Under the pieces are notes generated by a model. The model was not told where the DNA came from and ran no database searches. It saw nothing but the letters and a program-made list of their open reading frames with translations. DNA of 64,000 nucleotides from Raineyella sp. LH-20. Lineage in GTDB: Bacteria > Actinomycetota > Actinomycetes > Propionibacteriales > Propionibacteriaceae. Shown here in pieces: positions 50,923 through 60,054 of the stretch. Made by a program: the position numbers and the translations under genes. Each line of letters begins with the position of its first letter. Position 1 is the first letter of the stretch. The stretch covers positions 1,736,001-1,800,000 of the forward strand of contig NZ_CP137003.1 in the NCBI RefSeq assembly GCF_033110965.1. Reading direction: 5' to 3'.

Positions 50923-53565
50923 GTGACCAGCGCGAACCTGACCAAGGTCGAGGCCGAGCGGCGTTCCGCGAGCCTCGAGGTGCATGCGTACGACGTGGAT
51001 CTGGACCTGTCGGGCGCCCCGGATCCGGCGGTCACGGGTTTCCCGTCGACCACCACGATCACCTTCCTGACTGCTGAGGAGGACGTCCGCCTCGACTTCA
51101 TCGGGGAGTCGGTGGAGTCGGTCGAGGTCAACGGCGACCGGCTCGACCCGACGCCGAGCTGGGACGGTGCCGCCCTGCACCTGACCGGTCTGGTGCCACA
51201 CCGGGTGAACCGGGTGGTGGTCCGCGCCGTCGCCGCCTACTCGCGCACCGGTCAGGGCCTGCACCGGTTCGTCGACCCGGTCGACGGGGAGACCTATCTC
51301 TACTCCCATCTGGAGCCGGCCGATGCCCGGCGGGTCTTCGCCACCTTCGAACAGCCCGATCTCAAGGCCCCGCGGATCCTGCACGTCACCGCGCCGCCGG
51401 CCTGGTCGGTGGTCGCGAACCAGGCGATCGGGTCCCAGGTCGAGGTCGGCGATTTCGTCCGCACCACCTTCCAGCCGACCCCGCCGCTGTCGACCTATCT
51501 CACCGCGGTGTGCGCCGGACCGTGGCATCACGTCCACGACGTGTGGACCCGGCGGATCGGGGCGACCACCGTGGAGGTCCCGCTCGGCCTGTGGTGCCGC
51601 GCCTCGCTGGCCGAGCATCTCGACGCCGACCGGCTGTTCGAGACCACCAAGCGCGGCCTGGATCACTACCACGACCTGTTCGGCTTCCCCTACCCGTGGG
51701 GCAAGTACGACCAGCTCTTCGCCCCGGAGTACAACATCGGCGCGATGGAGAACCCGGGCTGCGTCACCTTCAACGAGAAGTACCTCTTCACCTCCCGGCC
51801 CACCCGCCAGGAGCTCGAGCAGCGCTCGAACACCATGCTGCACGAGATGGCCCACCTGTGGTTCGGCGACCTGGTCACCCCGGCGTGGTGGGACGACCTG
51901 TGGCTCAAGGAGTCCTTCGCCGAATACATGGGCGTACGGACGAGTGTCGAGGCCGACGACCACGCCGAGGGCTGGGTGACCTTCGCGGGTGCCCGCAAGG
52001 CCTGGGCGTACGCCGCCGACCGGCTGCCCACCACCCATCCGGTCGCCGCCGACATCCCCGACCTGGAAGCAGCCCGGCAGAACTTCGACGGCATCACGTA
52101 CGCCAAGGGCGCCGCAGTGCTCAAGCAACTGGTGGCGTACGTGGGCGACGAGGCCTTCTTCGCCGGTGCGCGGCGCTACTTCGCGCGGCACGCCTTCGGG
52201 GCGGCGCGGCTGGTCGACCTGCTCGACGCACTGGAGGAGGTCTCCGGCCGCAACCTGCGTGCCTGGGCCGAGCAGTGGCTGCAGACCTCCGGGGTCGACG
52301 AACTGACCACCGACGGCCCGGGCCCCGACGGGGTGATCCGCCTGCGGCGTACGTCCCCCGATGACGCCCGCCGCCCGCACCGGCTGTCGGTCGGCCTCTA
52401 CCTGCCCGATCCTGACGGCCGGCTGCGCCGTACGCACCACGCCGAGGCCGATCTGGTCGGCGACGGGGTGGACCTCGACCTGGCCGACGTCGACCCAGCG
52501 GGGGAGGGGCCCCGGCTGGTGCTGACCAACGACGACGACCTCACCTACGCGATCAGCCGACTCGATCCGGTGAGCCGCGACACCGCCCTGGCGTACGCCG
52601 GCGGGATGGTGGACCCGCTCGCCCAGTCCCAGGTGTGGGCGGCGCTGTGGAACGACGTCCGCGACGCCCGGATGCCCGCCACCGCGTTCATCCGGGCGGT
52701 GGTGGAGCACGGCGGACGGCTCGACGGCCACGACGACGCGAGCGCTGCCACCCTGCTGCCGCATCTCGTCGGCGACACGGTGACCGCGGTGTCCGAGTTC
52801 CTGCCCCGCTGCCTGCGAGAGGCCGCCTGGGCCGACGCGTTCGACGGTGCATGGGACCGGCTGGTCTCCGCCGTCCCGGGCTCGGACCAGCAGCTCGCCT
52901 GGGCGCGGGCCGCGACGCTGCTCGGCGGGCAGGTCACCGGGCAGGACGCCCCGGGGGTCGCTGCCCGGCTCGCGATGTTGCTCGACGGTCCGGTGCCGCC
53001 CGGCCTCGAAATGGGCTCCGAGTTGCGCTGGCGGACCCTGATCGCCCTGTCGGCGCTCGGTCGGGCGACCGACGACGACCTCGACGCCGCACTGGCGGCC
53101 GATCCGACCGCGCGGGCGCGGGCCCACCACCTCACCGCCCGAGTCGGGCGACCCGATCCTCAGGCCAAGAAATGGGCCTGGGAGCAGGTGCAGCTGCACC
53201 CGTCGGTGTGGTCGAACGAGGAGATCAGCGCCGCGCTGGCGGGTTGGAGCACCCCGGCCCACCGCGACCTGGTCACCGCGTACGCCACGCCGTACTGGGA
53301 CCGGCTGATCCAGTGGTGGGAGCGGTTCCCGAACGAGATCGCCACCCGGCTGGTCGGCGGCCTCTTCCCGGCGGTCGTCGATGTCGACCTCACCCGACCG
53401 GTCGCCGAGCATCCCGTCATCGCTGCGGCGCGCCATTGGTTGGACTGGCACGATGCCGCCCCGGCCGCGCTGCGGCGGCTGGTGATGGAGCATGCCGACC
53501 ACGCCGCACGGGCCGCCCGGGCCCAACTGGCGGTGCTGGAGACGGTGGCCGCCGAGAACGGCTGA
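50923..53565 (+). CDS. pepN: Aminopeptidase N
   Basis: A zinc M1 aminopeptidase that trims N-terminal residues from peptides in the cytoplasm. 880 residues, slightly longer than the common 850. The exopeptidase motif IGAMENPG lies at about 272-279, the zinc site HEMAHLWFGD at 307-316 and its third ligand Glu330 in LKESFAEYMG. A long C-terminal helical domain (ERAP1_C-like) fills the second half. The GTG follows TAGGCT-N6 and has no ribosome site. The downstream 657 bp are repeat-rich, with no partner gene. Confidence 0.95.
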   Translation: MTSANLTKVEAERRSASLEVHAYDVDLDLSGAPDPAVTGFPSTTTITFLTAEEDVRLDFIGESVESVEVNGDRLDPTPSWDGAALHLTGLVPHRVNRVVVRAVAAYSRTGQGLHRFVDPVDGETYLYSHLEPADARRVFATFEQPDLKAPRILHVTAPPAWSVVANQAIGSQVEVGDFVRTTFQPTPPLSTYLTAVCAGPWHHVHDVWTRRIGATTVEVPLGLWCRASLAEHLDADRLFETTKRGLDHYHDLFGFPYPWGKYDQLFAPEYNIGAMENPGCVTFNEKYLFTSRPTRQELEQRSNTMLHEMAHLWFGDLVTPAWWDDLWLKESFAEYMGVRTSVEADDHAEGWVTFAGARKAWAYAADRLPTTHPVAADIPDLEAARQNFDGITYAKGAAVLKQLVAYVGDEAFFAGARRYFARHAFGAARLVDLLDALEEVSGRNLRAWAEQWLQTSGVDELTTDGPGPDGVIRLRRTSPDDARRPHRLSVGLYLPDPDGRLRRTHHAEADLVGDGVDLDLADVDPAGEGPRLVLTNDDDLTYAISRLDPVSRDTALAYAGGMVDPLAQSQVWAALWNDVRDARMPATAFIRAVVEHGGRLDGHDDASAATLLPHLVGDTVTAVSEFLPRCLREAAWADAFDGAWDRLVSAVPGSDQQLAWARAATLLGGQVTGQDAPGVAARLAMLLDGPVPPGLEMGSELRWRTLIALSALGRATDDDLDAALAADPTARARAHHLTARVGRPDPQAKKWAWEQVQLHPSVWSNEEISAALAGWSTPAHRDLVTAYATPYWDRLIQWWERFPNEIATRLVGGLFPAVVDVDLTRPVAEHPVIAAARHWLDWHDAAPAALRRLVMEHADHAARAARAQLAVLETVAAENG

Positions 53566-54222
53566 GGGCACTTACCCGCGCCCGGTCCGGTCGGGCGGTG
53601 TCCGGTCGGGCGGTGTCCGGTCGGGCGGTCGCTCGTCGGCCGTCCCGTCAGCGGGCGGTACCCCGGCCTTCTGCAGGGACCTCGACGTTCTGCAGGGACC
53701 CCGGCCTTCTGCAGGGACCTCGACGTTCTGCAGGGACCCCGGCCTTTTGCAGGGACCCCGACCTTCCGCAAGAACCCCGACCTTCCGCAAGAACCCCGAT
53801 CCTCTCCAGAAGCCCCGATGAAATACGATGAAATACGGTCGGGGTCGCGGGTTTAGGTCGGCCTGCCGGAGATTCGTCGGTCCCGGTGAGAATCGTCGGG
53901 GAATGTCTCGGGGAATGTCTCGAGGAGCCTCGGGGAGCCTCGGGGAATGAACGCGTCGGGGAAGGCGTCGCGGAATGCGCCGGGGCGGGCCGCAGGAGAG
54001 GGCCGAACATCAGAGGGCCCGGCGAAGCCGACGGTCCTTCAGACCTGGGCATATTCCCGGTGACCGCCTCGACATCTGTCCAGTTCGTCGCGGTGGGGTG
54101 CCTCAGCCCGGCACAGCCCGGTCGGGGCCGCCACCGCACTCCTAATGTGACCGACGCCACAAGGGTGCGGTGTCCGCCGTGCTCGACGTCGCCCACTCGG
54201 GCCGTACGACCAGGACGGTGAC
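53566..54222. repeat. Repeat-rich gap between pepN and benE-like gene
   Basis: No gene. It holds three 15-bp repeats (GTCCGGTCGGGCGGT at 53585, 53600 and 53615), the 19-bp array at 53663-53815, a doubled ATGAAATACG (about 53818-53838), and GTCTCGGGGAAT-like repeats near 53895-53950. TAATGT (54143-54148) is a possible -10 for the transporter. The rest, about 53960-54140, looks featureless. Confidence 0.7.
53663..53815. repeat. 19-bp tandem array downstream of pepN
   Basis: CTGCAGGGACCTCGACGTT-type units with strict 19-bp spacing: GCAGGGAC at 53673, 53692, 53711, 53730 and 53749, then the variant GCAAGAAC at 53768 and 53787 and a degenerate unit near 53806. Units alternate between two versions (CTCGACG and CCCGGCC) in the first half. 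Confidence 0.88.
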
Positions 54223-55647
54223 ATGGACCAGTCGACGCTGACCGTGACAGACCCCGCGCAGGGGAAGGGAACGGGGAGTGAGGCGGCCCTCGGGCCGCAT
54301 GCCCCTGAGGGAGGACCGCAAGCCCCGCAGCCCCGACCTGATGCCCCTGAGGGAGGACCGCAGGCCTCGGCGCCCCGACCGCATGCCCCTGAGGGAGGAC
54401 CGCAGGCCCCGCAGCCCCGACCGCAGGATCCGCAGCAGAGCGGGCCGCGCCGGGGACCGTTGCGCACATTCCGCGACCACCTGTCCGTCTCGGCGATCGT
54501 CGCCGGGTTCGTCGCCGTCGCGATCTCGTACGCCGGGCCGCTCCTCGTCGTCCTGCAGGCCGCCCGCGCCGCCGGTCTGTCCACCGAGCTGACCGGCTCG
54601 TGGGTCTGGGCGATCTCGGTCGGCTCCGGCGTCGCCTGCCTCCTCGGCAGCATCGTCACCCGGCAGCCGATCATGATCGCCTGGTCGATCCCTGGCGCCG
54701 CGGTGCTGATGGCCAGCCTCGCCGACTACTCGCTGAACGAGGCGATCGGCGCCTACATCGTCTGCGGCCTGCTCAGTGCGCTGCTCGGCGCCACCGGCCT
54801 GATCGGTCGGCTGCTCGCCATGGTGCCGAAGCCGATCACCCAGGCGGTGCTCGCCGGTGTGCTGATGCCGTTCGCCATCACCGTCGCCGGGGCGGTCGTC
54901 TCGAGTCCGGTGGTCGCCGGCGGGATCGTGGTCGGCTATCTGGTGGGGCGTCGCTTCCTGGCGCGGTACGCGGTGTTCGCCGCAATGGTGTTGGGCGGCA
55001 TCCTCTCCGTCGCGACCGGTGCGACCGGCACCTTCGATGTCCATCCCGGCATCACCGTCCCGATGCTGCTGATCCCGCACTTCACCGTGGGATCGATCCT
55101 CGGCATCGCGGTGCCGCTGTTCATCGTCACCCAGGCCGGGCAGAACGCGCCGGGGCTGATCGTGATGCGCGCCTCCGGCTTCGAGCCGAACGACCGGCTG
55201 CTGCTCACCGGCTCCGGGATCGCGTCCATCGTCTTCGCCTTCTTCGGCGCGCACGCCCTCAACCTGGCGGCCGTCACCGCGGCCATCGCCACCAGCAGCG
55301 AATCGCACCCGGACAAGCACCGACGCTACGTCGCCGGGATCTCCACCGGTGTCTTCTACATCATCGGCGGCTTCCTCGCGATGATGATCGTCGGCCTGTT
55401 CGCGGCGATCCCGCCGGCGATGTTGACCGCCCTGGCCGGGGTTGCGCTGCTCGCGCCGACGCAGAACGCCCTGCACGGCACAATGCAGGAGGGTGACTGC
55501 GGGCCGGCGGTGATCGAGGCCGCGCTGGTCACGCTGGTGGTCTCGCTGTCCGGGATCCACCCGTTCGGGATCGTCGCCGCGTTCTGGGGCCTGCTGGCCG
55601 GGATCGTGACGTACGCCGTTCTCAAGCGCCGGCGGTTGCGTGCCTGA
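54223..55647 (+). CDS. BenE family benzoate/H+ symporter
   Basis: A 474-residue membrane transporter of the BenE family. The first 75 residues are a disordered Pro/Gly/Gln-rich repeat (PEGGPQAPQPRP-type, 14-residue period, three copies) not found in the family core. From about 80 there are ten to twelve hydrophobic segments with family blocks SWVWAISVGSGVACLLGS, IAWSIPGAAVL and TQAGQNAPGLIVMRASGFEP. BenE proteins import benzoate or related aromatics; no catabolic genes lie nearby, so the substrate is open. The ATG has AGGACGGTG upstream. Confidence 0.85.
   Translation: MDQSTLTVTDPAQGKGTGSEAALGPHAPEGGPQAPQPRPDAPEGGPQASAPRPHAPEGGPQAPQPRPQDPQQSGPRRGPLRTFRDHLSVSAIVAGFVAVAISYAGPLLVVLQAARAAGLSTELTGSWVWAISVGSGVACLLGSIVTRQPIMIAWSIPGAAVLMASLADYSLNEAIGAYIVCGLLSALLGATGLIGRLLAMVPKPITQAVLAGVLMPFAITVAGAVVSSPVVAGGIVVGYLVGRRFLARYAVFAAMVLGGILSVATGATGTFDVHPGITVPMLLIPHFTVGSILGIAVPLFIVTQAGQNAPGLIVMRASGFEPNDRLLLTGSGIASIVFAFFGAHALNLAAVTAAIATSSESHPDKHRRYVAGISTGVFYIIGGFLAMMIVGLFAAIPPAMLTALAGVALLAPTQNALHGTMQEGDCGPAVIEAALVTLVVSLSGIHPFGIVAAFWGLLAGIVTYAVLKRRRLRA
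54301..54426. repeat. Three 42-bp repeats in the BenE gene 5' end
   Basis: GCCCCTGAGGGAGGACCGCA starts at 54301, 54343 and 54385, a 42-bp period. The array is in frame and encodes 14 residues per unit. Confidence 0.85.
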
Positions 55648-55718
55648 GGGTCGGTCGCGGGGCGTACGACCGGGTCGGTCGCGGGCCTGAGGGTCGGCCG
55701 TGGAGCGTACGACCGGGC
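55642..55718. repeat. Direct duplication between BenE gene and purL
   Basis: GCCTGAGGGTCGG with a following CGTACGACCGGG occurs at 55642 and 55685, a 43-bp period. The first copy contains the stop codon of the transporter gene. Confidence 0.65.
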
Positions 55719-55768
55719 CCACGGTGCTCCGATCCGTGGTGCGGATGCCCTCCCTGCGGCCGAACCGA

Positions 55769-55774
55769 TAGATT
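55769..55774 (+). promoter_or_regulatory. Leaderless-type promoter of purL
   Basis: TAGATT, six bases, then the GTG at 55781. Confidence 0.5.
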
Positions 55775-55780
55775 GACCCC

Positions 55781-58030
55781 GTGGCCGACACTGTGAAGAA
55801 CGCGCAGGAGACCCCCGACGTCGAGCAGCCCTGGGCTGAGCTCGGGCTGAAGGAGGACGAGTACCAGCGCATCCGCGAGATCCTCGGACGCCGCCCCACC
55901 GGGTGTGAGCTGGCGATGTACTCCGTCATGTGGTCGGAGCATTGCTCGTACAAGTCCTCCAAGCTGCACCTCAAGCGGTTCTCCGTCCTGCCCCAGACGA
56001 CGCCCCGCGGGCCGCTGCTCGCCGGCATCGGCGACAACGCCGGGGTGGTCGATGTCGGCCAGGGCTATGCGGTCACCTTCAAGGCGGAGTCGCACAACCA
56101 CCCGTCGTACGTCGAGCCGCACCAGGGCGCCGCGACCGGTGTCGGCGGCATCGTCCGTGACATCCTCGCGATGGGCGCCCGGCCGATCGGCGTGATGGAC
56201 GCGCTGCGCTTCGGCCCGCTGGACGCCCCGGACACCGCACGGGTGCTGCCCGGCGTCGTCTCCGGCGTCGGCGACTACGGCAACTGCCTCGGCCTGCCGA
56301 ACATCGGCGGCGAGGTGGAGTTCGACGCCTCGTACGCCGGCAACCCGCTGGTCAATGCGCTGTGTGTCGGCGTGCTGCGTCACGAGGATCTGAAGTTCGC
56401 CAAGGCCACCGGCGTCGGCAACCAGGTCATCATGTACGGCGCCCGCACCGGCGGCGACGGCATCGGCGGTGCGTCGATCCTCGCGTCGGAGACCTTCGAC
56501 GAGGGCGGCGAGGGCAAGCGTCCGGCCGTCCAGGTCGGCGACCCGTTCATGGAGAAGCTGCTGATCGAGTGCACCCTCGAACTCTTCGCTGCCGGCGTCG
56601 TCACCTCGATCCAGGACTTCGGCGCTGCGGGCCTGTCCTGCGCCACCTCCGAGCTCGCTTCCGCCGGGGATGGCGGCATGTGGGTCGACATGAACGCGGT
56701 CCAGCTGCGCGACCACACGCTGTCGCCCGAAGAGATCCTGATGAGCGAGTCGCAGGAGCGGATGATGGCCGTCGTCCACCCCGACGACGTCGCCCGATTC
56801 ATGGAGATCTGCGCCAAGTGGGATGTCGAGGCCGCGGTGGTCGGTGAGGTCACCGACACCGGCCGGCTGGTCATCGAGTGGAACGGTGAGGTCGTCGTCG
56901 ACGTCCCGCCGCGCACCGTCGCCCACGAGGGCCCGGTCTACGACCGACCGCAGCGGCCGCGTGCCGACCAGGCCCGGATCGAGGCCGACACCACCGCGTC
57001 GCTGGCCCGCCCGGCGAACGGCGAGGAACTGGGGCGTACGGTCCTGCAGCTGATCGGCTCGCCCAACCAGGCCGACAAGTCCTGGGTGACCGACCAGTAC
57101 GACCGCTACGTCCGCGGCAACTCGGTGCTCGCCCAGCCGGAGGACTCCGGCATGCTGCGGATCGACGAGGACAGCAACCTCGGGATCGCCCTGTCGACCG
57201 ACGCCAACGGCCGGTTCACCTGGCTCAACCCCTACCTCGGCGCCCAGCTGTCCCTCGCCGAGGCCTATCGCAACGTCGCTGTCACCGGTGCCACCCCGGT
57301 CGCCATCACCGACTGCCTCAACTACGGTTCGCCGGAGGACCCGGAGGTGATGTGGTCCTTCGTGGAGTCCATCAAGGGCCTCGTCGACGGCTGCGCCACG
57401 CTGGGCACCCCGGTGACCGGCGGCAACGTCAGCTTCTACAACCAGACCGGCGACACCGCGATCCTGCCCACGCCGCTGATCGGCGTGCTCGGTGTGATCG
57501 ACGACATCTCCCGGCACACCCGGATGGGCTTCCGTACGCCGGGTGACGAGGTCTGGCAGCTCGGCGTGACCCACGAGGAACTGGACGGCTCCGCCTGGGC
57601 CGGGGTGGTGCACCAGCACCTCGGTGGCGTGCCGCCGCGGGTCGACTTCGCCGCCGAGCAGCAGCTCGCCGGACTGTTGGCCGCCGCTGCCCGCGAGGGC
57701 TTGTTGACCAGTGCCCACGATCTGTCCGAGGGCGGCCTTGCGGTCGGCCTGGTCGAGTCCGCTCTGCGTCACGATGTCGGCGTACGGGTGCGGCTCGAGG
57801 GCGACCCGTTCGTCGGGCTGTTCTCCGAGTCGGTGGCCCGCGCCGTCGTCTCCGTCACGCCGGGGAAGGCCGGTCGGCTGGCCCAGCTGGCCACCGAGTA
57901 CGGGCTCGCCGCGGGCCGGATCGGTGAGGTCACCGAGGACGCCGCGTTCGAGGTCGAGGGGCAGTTCCGGCTCGGTCTGGACGAGATCCGCGCCGCCTGG
58001 ACCGCGCCGATCCCGGCGGCGCTGGCCTGA
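55781..58030 (+). CDS. purL: FGAM synthase, PurL subunit
   Basis: The catalytic subunit of phosphoribosylformylglycinamidine synthase, working with PurS and PurQ. 749 residues, the small-PurL size that requires separate PurQ. Family blocks: [56 protein letters not shown] and, in the second half, [20 protein letters not shown] and [16 protein letters not shown]. The GTG follows TAGATT-N6. It is separated from purSQ by about 16 kb and from purF by an M20 peptidase gene and a repeat-rich gap. Confidence 0.96.
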   Translation: MADTVKNAQETPDVEQPWAELGLKEDEYQRIREILGRRPTGCELAMYSVMWSEHCSYKSSKLHLKRFSVLPQTTPRGPLLAGIGDNAGVVDVGQGYAVTFKAESHNHPSYVEPHQGAATGVGGIVRDILAMGARPIGVMDALRFGPLDAPDTARVLPGVVSGVGDYGNCLGLPNIGGEVEFDASYAGNPLVNALCVGVLRHEDLKFAKATGVGNQVIMYGARTGGDGIGGASILASETFDEGGEGKRPAVQVGDPFMEKLLIECTLELFAAGVVTSIQDFGAAGLSCATSELASAGDGGMWVDMNAVQLRDHTLSPEEILMSESQERMMAVVHPDDVARFMEICAKWDVEAAVVGEVTDTGRLVIEWNGEVVVDVPPRTVAHEGPVYDRPQRPRADQARIEADTTASLARPANGEELGRTVLQLIGSPNQADKSWVTDQYDRYVRGNSVLAQPEDSGMLRIDEDSNLGIALSTDANGRFTWLNPYLGAQLSLAEAYRNVAVTGATPVAITDCLNYGSPEDPEVMWSFVESIKGLVDGCATLGTPVTGGNVSFYNQTGDTAILPTPLIGVLGVIDDISRHTRMGFRTPGDEVWQLGVTHEELDGSAWAGVVHQHLGGVPPRVDFAAEQQLAGLLAAAAREGLLTSAHDLSEGGLAVGLVESALRHDVGVRVRLEGDPFVGLFSESVARAVVSVTPGKAGRLAQLATEYGLAAGRIGEVTEDAAFEVEGQFRLGLDEIRAAWTAPIPAALA

Positions 58031-58200
58031 TCGCCGCGCTGGCGGGCATCGGTCGGGGTCGTCGCCTCGGTGGGCCGCGTCGGTCGGCAGTGCAGCGTCC
58101 GGACGCCTGTTGACGGACGTCTGTGGGCGGACGTCTGCGGGCGGATGTCTGTGGGCGGGACTGACATCACGGTCTGCGCCGAGTCAGTGTCCCGGAATTT

Positions 58201-58223
58201 TTCCATAGGTCTGTCCTATGGAA
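58201..58223. repeat. Palindromic element, copy 3
   Basis: TTCCATAGG, TCTGT, CCTATGGAA, 171 bp after the purL stop. A left-flanking AATTTT resembles copy 1 but the right flank differs. Confidence 0.85.
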
Positions 58224-58542
58224 GCGTGGCGGTTCGCCAGTCGGCTCGAGGAGCATCCTGGCTGCGTGCCGCCCCGCCCTGGCGTGCCGCCCCGCCCTGG
58301 CGTGCCGCCCCGCCTGACGTCCCGCCCCGCCTGGCGTCCCGCCTGACACCCCCGCGTTTCGACCGTGCCAAGGTGTCCTTCCGGTGGTCGACATGCACGG
58401 GCGACATGCCCGGCGACATGCGGGAGTGGGCGAGATCTGGGTGGTCGGCATGATCGCCGGGACCGGATCGTCGACATCATCGGGATCGTCCGCATGACCC
58501 GGGAGACGGAGGCCGCCAGGCCACCGGCGAAGTGGCAGGGCC

Positions 58543-58548
58543 TAGGGT
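58543..58548 (+). promoter_or_regulatory. Leaderless-type promoter of the M20 peptidase
   Basis: TAGGGT, six bases, then the ATG at 58555. Confidence 0.5.
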
Positions 58549-58554
58549 GTTGCC

Positions 58555-59925
58555 ATGACCGAAGCCCCCGACACGCTTGCCCAGACCCGTGATGCCCTCG
58601 CCGACCGTATCGACGAGTTGTTGCCCGGGGTGCTCGATGACCTGGCGCGGTTGGTGGCGATCCCGTCGGTCAGCGCCGACCCGGCGCACGCCGCGGACGT
58701 CCGCACGAGCGCGGAGACGGTCGCCGCATTGCTGACCGACGCCGGCTGCCCCGATGTCCGGATCGTCCGCGCCGGCGGCGGCCCGGCGATCCTCGCGCGC
58801 TACCCGGCGCCGGAGGGTGCACCGACCGTCTGCCTCTACGCACACCACGATGTCCAGCCGACCGGCGACGTCGCGCTGTGGACCTCCGCACCGTTCACCG
58901 CGACCCGGCGTGGTGAACGGCTGTTCGGCCGCGGCACCTCCGACGACAAGGCCGGCATCGCCGTCCACCTGGCCGCCCTGCGGGCGTTCGATGGTCGGCC
59001 GCCGGTCGGCGTGACGCTGTTCATCGAGGGCGAGGAGGAGGTCGGCTCACCGACCCTGCGGACGCTGCTGGAACAGCATCGCGAGGAGCTCGCCGCCGAT
59101 GCGTACGTCATCGCGGACTCCGGCAACTGGGCCGTCGGCGTCCCTGCCTTCACGACCACCCTGCGCGGCGTGCTCGACTGTGTCGTCACCGTACGCACCC
59201 TCGACCACGCGCTGCACTCCGGGCAGTACGGCGGAGTCGCGCCGGACGCTCTGACCACACTGTGCCGGTTGCTCGCCACCCTGCACGACGAGGTCGGCAA
59301 TGTCGCCGTCGAGGGTCTCGTCTCCCGTCCCGGCCCCGGTCTCGACTATCCCGCCGACAGGCTGGCCGAGGAGAGCGGCGTGCTGCCGGGTGTCTCCTAC
59401 CTCGGCGACGGACCGGTCACCGACCGGTTGTGGACCCGCCCGGCCGTCTCGGTGATCGGGATCGACGCCGCCTCCGTCGCCGGCGCCTCCAACACGCTGG
59501 CGCCGAGCGCCCGCGCCAAGATCAGCCTCCGGCTGGCCCCGGGCCAGGACCCGACGGCGGCAATGGACGCCCTGGTCGCGCACCTCGAGTCGCACGCCCC
59601 GTGGGGCGCCCGGGTGGAGGTGGTCCGTGGCGAGATGGGCGCGCCCGGTGAGGCGCCTCTGGAGGGGCCGTACGCGGACGCCGCCGTCGCCGCCTTCACC
59701 GCGGCCTGGGGCATCGAGCCGGTGACCATCGGCCAGGGCGGCTCCATCCCGATGGTGGCCGACTTCCAGCAGCTCTTCCCGGAGGCGACCGTGCTGGTCA
59801 CCGCCGTGGAGGATCCGGACTGCCGGGCGCACGGCATCGACGAGTCGCTGCATGTGGGCGACTTCCGCCACGCCTGCCTCTCCGAGACGCTGTTGCTGGC
59901 CACTCTGGGGGCGTCCGGCCGCTGA
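58555..59925 (+). CDS. M20 family dipeptidase
   Basis: A 456-residue di-zinc peptidase, probably cleaving dipeptides in the cytoplasm. Metal and catalytic blocks are visible: VCLYAHHDVQPTGD, GRGTSDDKAGIAVHLAAL, FIEGEEEVGSPTL with the general-base Glu, and near the C-terminus EDPDCRAHGIDESLHVGDF with the last His. The lid domain occupies about 200-330. Length and motif spacing match the M20 dipeptidases of actinobacteria. It sits between purL and purF without overlap; no functional tie to purine synthesis is apparent. Confidence 0.88.
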   Translation: MTEAPDTLAQTRDALADRIDELLPGVLDDLARLVAIPSVSADPAHAADVRTSAETVAALLTDAGCPDVRIVRAGGGPAILARYPAPEGAPTVCLYAHHDVQPTGDVALWTSAPFTATRRGERLFGRGTSDDKAGIAVHLAALRAFDGRPPVGVTLFIEGEEEVGSPTLRTLLEQHREELAADAYVIADSGNWAVGVPAFTTTLRGVLDCVVTVRTLDHALHSGQYGGVAPDALTTLCRLLATLHDEVGNVAVEGLVSRPGPGLDYPADRLAEESGVLPGVSYLGDGPVTDRLWTRPAVSVIGIDAASVAGASNTLAPSARAKISLRLAPGQDPTAAMDALVAHLESHAPWGARVEVVRGEMGAPGEAPLEGPYADAAVAAFTAAWGIEPVTIGQGGSIPMVADFQQLFPEATVLVTAVEDPDCRAHGIDESLHVGDFRHACLSETLLLATLGASGR

Positions 59926-60042
59926 CCTGCGGGCGGCTCGCGGCTCGGGACATCGGCGGCCGAGCGTGCCGACCCCGGCGGAGGTCGGTCGCCGGTCCCG
60001 GCCGCCTGCTGTCCGAGGAGTTGAGGATTCGGACGGGACTGT

Positions 60043-60048
60043 TAGGCT
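60043..60048 (+). promoter_or_regulatory. Leaderless-type promoter of purF
   Basis: TAGGCT, six bases, then the GTG at 60055. Confidence 0.55.
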
Positions 60049-60054
60049 GACAAG

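Larger units (their letters stand above)
58031..58554. repeat. Repeat-rich gap between purL and the M20 peptidase
   Basis: No gene. It contains four 14-bp units (GGACGTCTGTGGGC type, starting 58101, 58115, 58129 and 58143), the third palindromic element (58201-58223), then 17-18-bp units (GTGCCGCCCCGCCCTGGC at 58266, 58284 and 58302, variant at 58319). GC-rich sequence without features leads to the promoter at 58543. Confidence 0.75.

Noticed and set aside
50245-53571. A 1108-codon minus-strand open frame
   Set aside because: Antisense to pepN and the FAH-family gene, with repetitive Arg/Gly/Val composition.
53663-53815. CRISPR array
   Set aside because: The 19-bp units are contiguous with no spacers, and no cas gene is near.
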